Positions 39,942 through 41,423 of a stretch of 41,423 nt of DNA are shown here, in pieces (position 1 is the stretch's first letter; each line of letters begins with the position of its first letter). The notes beneath the pieces are model-generated. The model had not been told where the DNA came from, ran no database searches, and was given only the letters and a program-made list of their open reading frames with translations. The DNA comes from Anaerotignum sp. GTDB lineage: Bacteria > Bacillota > Clostridia > Lachnospirales > Anaerotignaceae. The translations under genes and the position numbers were made by a program. The stretch spans positions 1 to 41,423 of the forward strand of contig JAHHTU010000022.1 of the NCBI GenBank assembly GCA_020024455.1, given 5' to 3'.

Positions 39942-41423
39942 TTGAAGAAGATAAAAAAAAGTAGTGCCGCCCTATTGGCAACTACTGTTTTGTGCAGCAG
40001 CTTACCCACACCCACATTTGCCATAGACCCATCTGAACATTGGGCAGAAAAAACCATGAAACAATGGCAGGAAAGCGGTTTGTTGGACGGCGTGGGAACA
40101 GGAGAATTTCAGTTAAACGATACCATCAACCGTGCGGAATTCATGGCTTTGGTGAACCGTGGTTTGGGCTTTACAGAAAAAAGCGACCGTGTTGGACAGT
40201 ACAAAGATGTGGAAGAAAATGCATGGTATTATGACGATGTCGCAAAAGCATTGGAAGCAGGATATATTTCCGGCACTTCCGATGACAGCATGGACCCATT
40301 GGGAACTATTACAAATGAACAGGTTTATGCAATATTGGCACGTATCGCCAACGAACAAGGCTCTGTGGATTTGTCCAATATTGCAGACCAGTTGCAGATT
40401 TCCGGCTGGGCAAAAAAGAACATTGAACAAGTGGTTGCAAGCGGTTATGTGATTGGGGATACCGAGCAGAAAATCAATCCGGACAAAAACACAAACAAAG
40501 CACAGGCGTTGACTTTGTTAGACCGTTTCAAAAACAAAGACAGAATTTTTGCTTACCCCGGTACATATGATGCAAAATCTGCAAGAAATGTAACCGTGCT
40601 TTGTGATGGCGTGGAATTGAAAGGCATGGAAATTACAGGCACATTGACATTGGGCAAAAATGTCAATGATGTGAAATTGATGCAAACAAAAGTTGCAGGT
40701 GAAATCATCAAAGAAAATCCCGATGTAAAAATCACACAGGATTTCTTGTGGAAAGATGGTACTTTTGAAGGCATTGCCCAAGGGCAGACAGCACCTTTGA
40801 AAGTTTCTGTGACCGTTGCAGAAGGCAAAATCACAGACATTAAAATTTTGGAACACAAAGAAAAAGATGAAGACTTGCAGAAAATGAAAAAAGTCTTGAA
40901 ACAAATCGTGGAAAAAGGTGATTTGGACGGTATTGACTTGGGAAAAGACAGCACCGTAAACATGAAAGGATTTTTGAATGCAGTCAAAGATGCCATGGCA
41001 CAGTCCAGCGGAGAAACACAAAAACCCGGTGAAAGCAAAGCGGCAAAACAATTTGGCGAACTGAAAGACGGTACATATGAAGGTGTAGCACAAGGCTACG
41101 GCGGCCCGATGCGTCTGCAAATCGAAATCAAAGACGGAAAAATCACCAAAATTGATGTTTTGAGCCATAGCGAAACAGAGGCTTACTTTAAAGCCACTGA
41201 AAAAATGTTTGACAAAATCGTAGAAAACGGCAGCACAGAAAACGTGGATATGGTTTCCGGTGCAACCGTGAGCAGTAAAGCAATCTTGAATGCTGTGGAA
41301 GATGCAGTGTCACAGGCAGTCGGTAAAACAGAAAAAGCAGGACAAAGTGAAGCAGCACAAGAAGCAAGTGGCAAAAGAAGAAGAAGAGGCAGAAAACCAA
41401 CAGAACCAAATGGACAGGATTTT
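39942..41423 (+). CDS. SLH-anchored protein with two FMN-binding domains (partial at window end)
   Basis: At least 494 residues, cut by the window edge. TTG start 39942 follows AGGAGG by 7-10 bases. Signal peptide (cut after TFA, residue 27), then three S-layer homology domains at about 30-75, 86-137 and 148-197 (HWAEKTMKQWQESGLLDG, INRAEFMALVNR). FMN-binding domain 1 spans about 270-355 and domain 2 about 375-460. Domain 2 has the canonical flavinylation motif DMVSGAT with T442; domain 1 has DLGKDST (T338), which keeps Asp and Thr but lacks the Gly. A Lys/Arg-rich segment (478-485) follows. SLH domains fix proteins to cell-wall polymers, so this would be a cell-surface flavoprotein, consistent with extracellular electron transfer. 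Confidence 0.9.
   Translation, partial: MKKIKKSSAALLATTVLCSSLPTPTFAIDPSEHWAEKTMKQWQESGLLDGVGTGEFQLNDTINRAEFMALVNRGLGFTEKSDRVGQYKDVEENAWYYDDVAKALEAGYISGTSDDSMDPLGTITNEQVYAILARIANEQGSVDLSNIADQLQISGWAKKNIEQVVASGYVIGDTEQKINPDKNTNKAQALTLLDRFKNKDRIFAYPGTYDAKSARNVTVLCDGVELKGMEITGTLTLGKNVNDVKLMQTKVAGEIIKENPDVKITQDFLWKDGTFEGIAQGQTAPLKVSVTVAEGKITDIKILEHKEKDEDLQKMKKVLKQIVEKGDLDGIDLGKDSTVNMKGFLNAVKDAMAQSSGETQKPGESKAAKQFGELKDGTYEGVAQGYGGPMRLQIEIKDGKITKIDVLSHSETEAYFKATEKMFDKIVENGSTENVDMVSGATVSSKAILNAVEDAVSQAVGKTEKAGQSEAAQEASGKRRRRGRKPTEPNGQDF

Noticed and set aside
1..41423. CRISPR array, tRNA or rRNA genes, prophage
   Set aside because: No regularly spaced repeats, no tRNA-like GGTTCRA arms with matching stems and no rRNA or phage structural genes were noticed on reading through.

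Overview
The window is AT-rich DNA from an anaerobic Bacillota, most likely class Clostridia. The evidence is strong GGAGG ribosome-binding sites, TTG/GTG starts, frequent rho-independent terminators, HemZ, a sigma-54-activated cysteine desulfidase, an SLH-domain surface protein and the rel-dtd-hemZ-hisS gene order. I cannot name a genus from sequence alone. No rRNA, tRNA, CRISPR array or prophage was seen.

Left edge (1-2944): a 5'-truncated peptide-ABC-transporter binding-protein fragment on the minus strand meets a small DUF1622 membrane protein at about 775. An IS200/IS605-type element follows, with a frameshifted tnpA, an intact tnpB and matching end hairpins. Region 3070-14362 is mostly metabolic: a DUF368/PopT undecaprenyl-phosphate translocase, a DEDDh exonuclease, then a small acidic protein, an Fe-dependent alcohol dehydrogenase and a sigma-54 activator in one run. 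The next intergenic region carries palindromic activator sites, a terminator and a textbook -24/-12 promoter in front of an L-cysteine desulfidase gene. Fumarase and malic enzyme form a minus-strand pair. A thiamine-binding protein and a HAD phosphatase follow, behind a promoter whose spacer is filled by a perfect palindrome; then come a small membrane protein and a NagD-like phosphatase.

Region 14497-20660 is a six-gene operon of proteins resembling polymorphic-toxin immunity families (duplicated VYADG domain, FGE-like, DUF2262-like, DUF1963-like zinc protein, DUF4253, and a SUFU-TPR-Imm51 fusion). No toxin is in view. A second, smaller cluster of the same type (TPR protein, YwqG/DUF1963, SUKH-like) lies at 26368-28767. 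Housekeeping genes separate and follow them: comM, yoaK-like, dprA and topA between the clusters; an Orn/Lys/Arg decarboxylase, rel, dtd, hemZ, hisS and fba after them.

Right edge (37096-41423): a YitT transporter, then an ApbE flavin-transferase lipoprotein and an SLH-anchored protein with two FMN-binding domains that runs off the window. The 16-bp element GTTAG-N6-CTAAC/T occurs once at the apbE promoter and twice in tandem at the SLH-FMN gene. This suggests one regulator controls a cell-surface flavoprotein and the enzyme that flavinylates it, probably for extracellular electron transfer. This and the two orphan immunity clusters are the most notable systems here.
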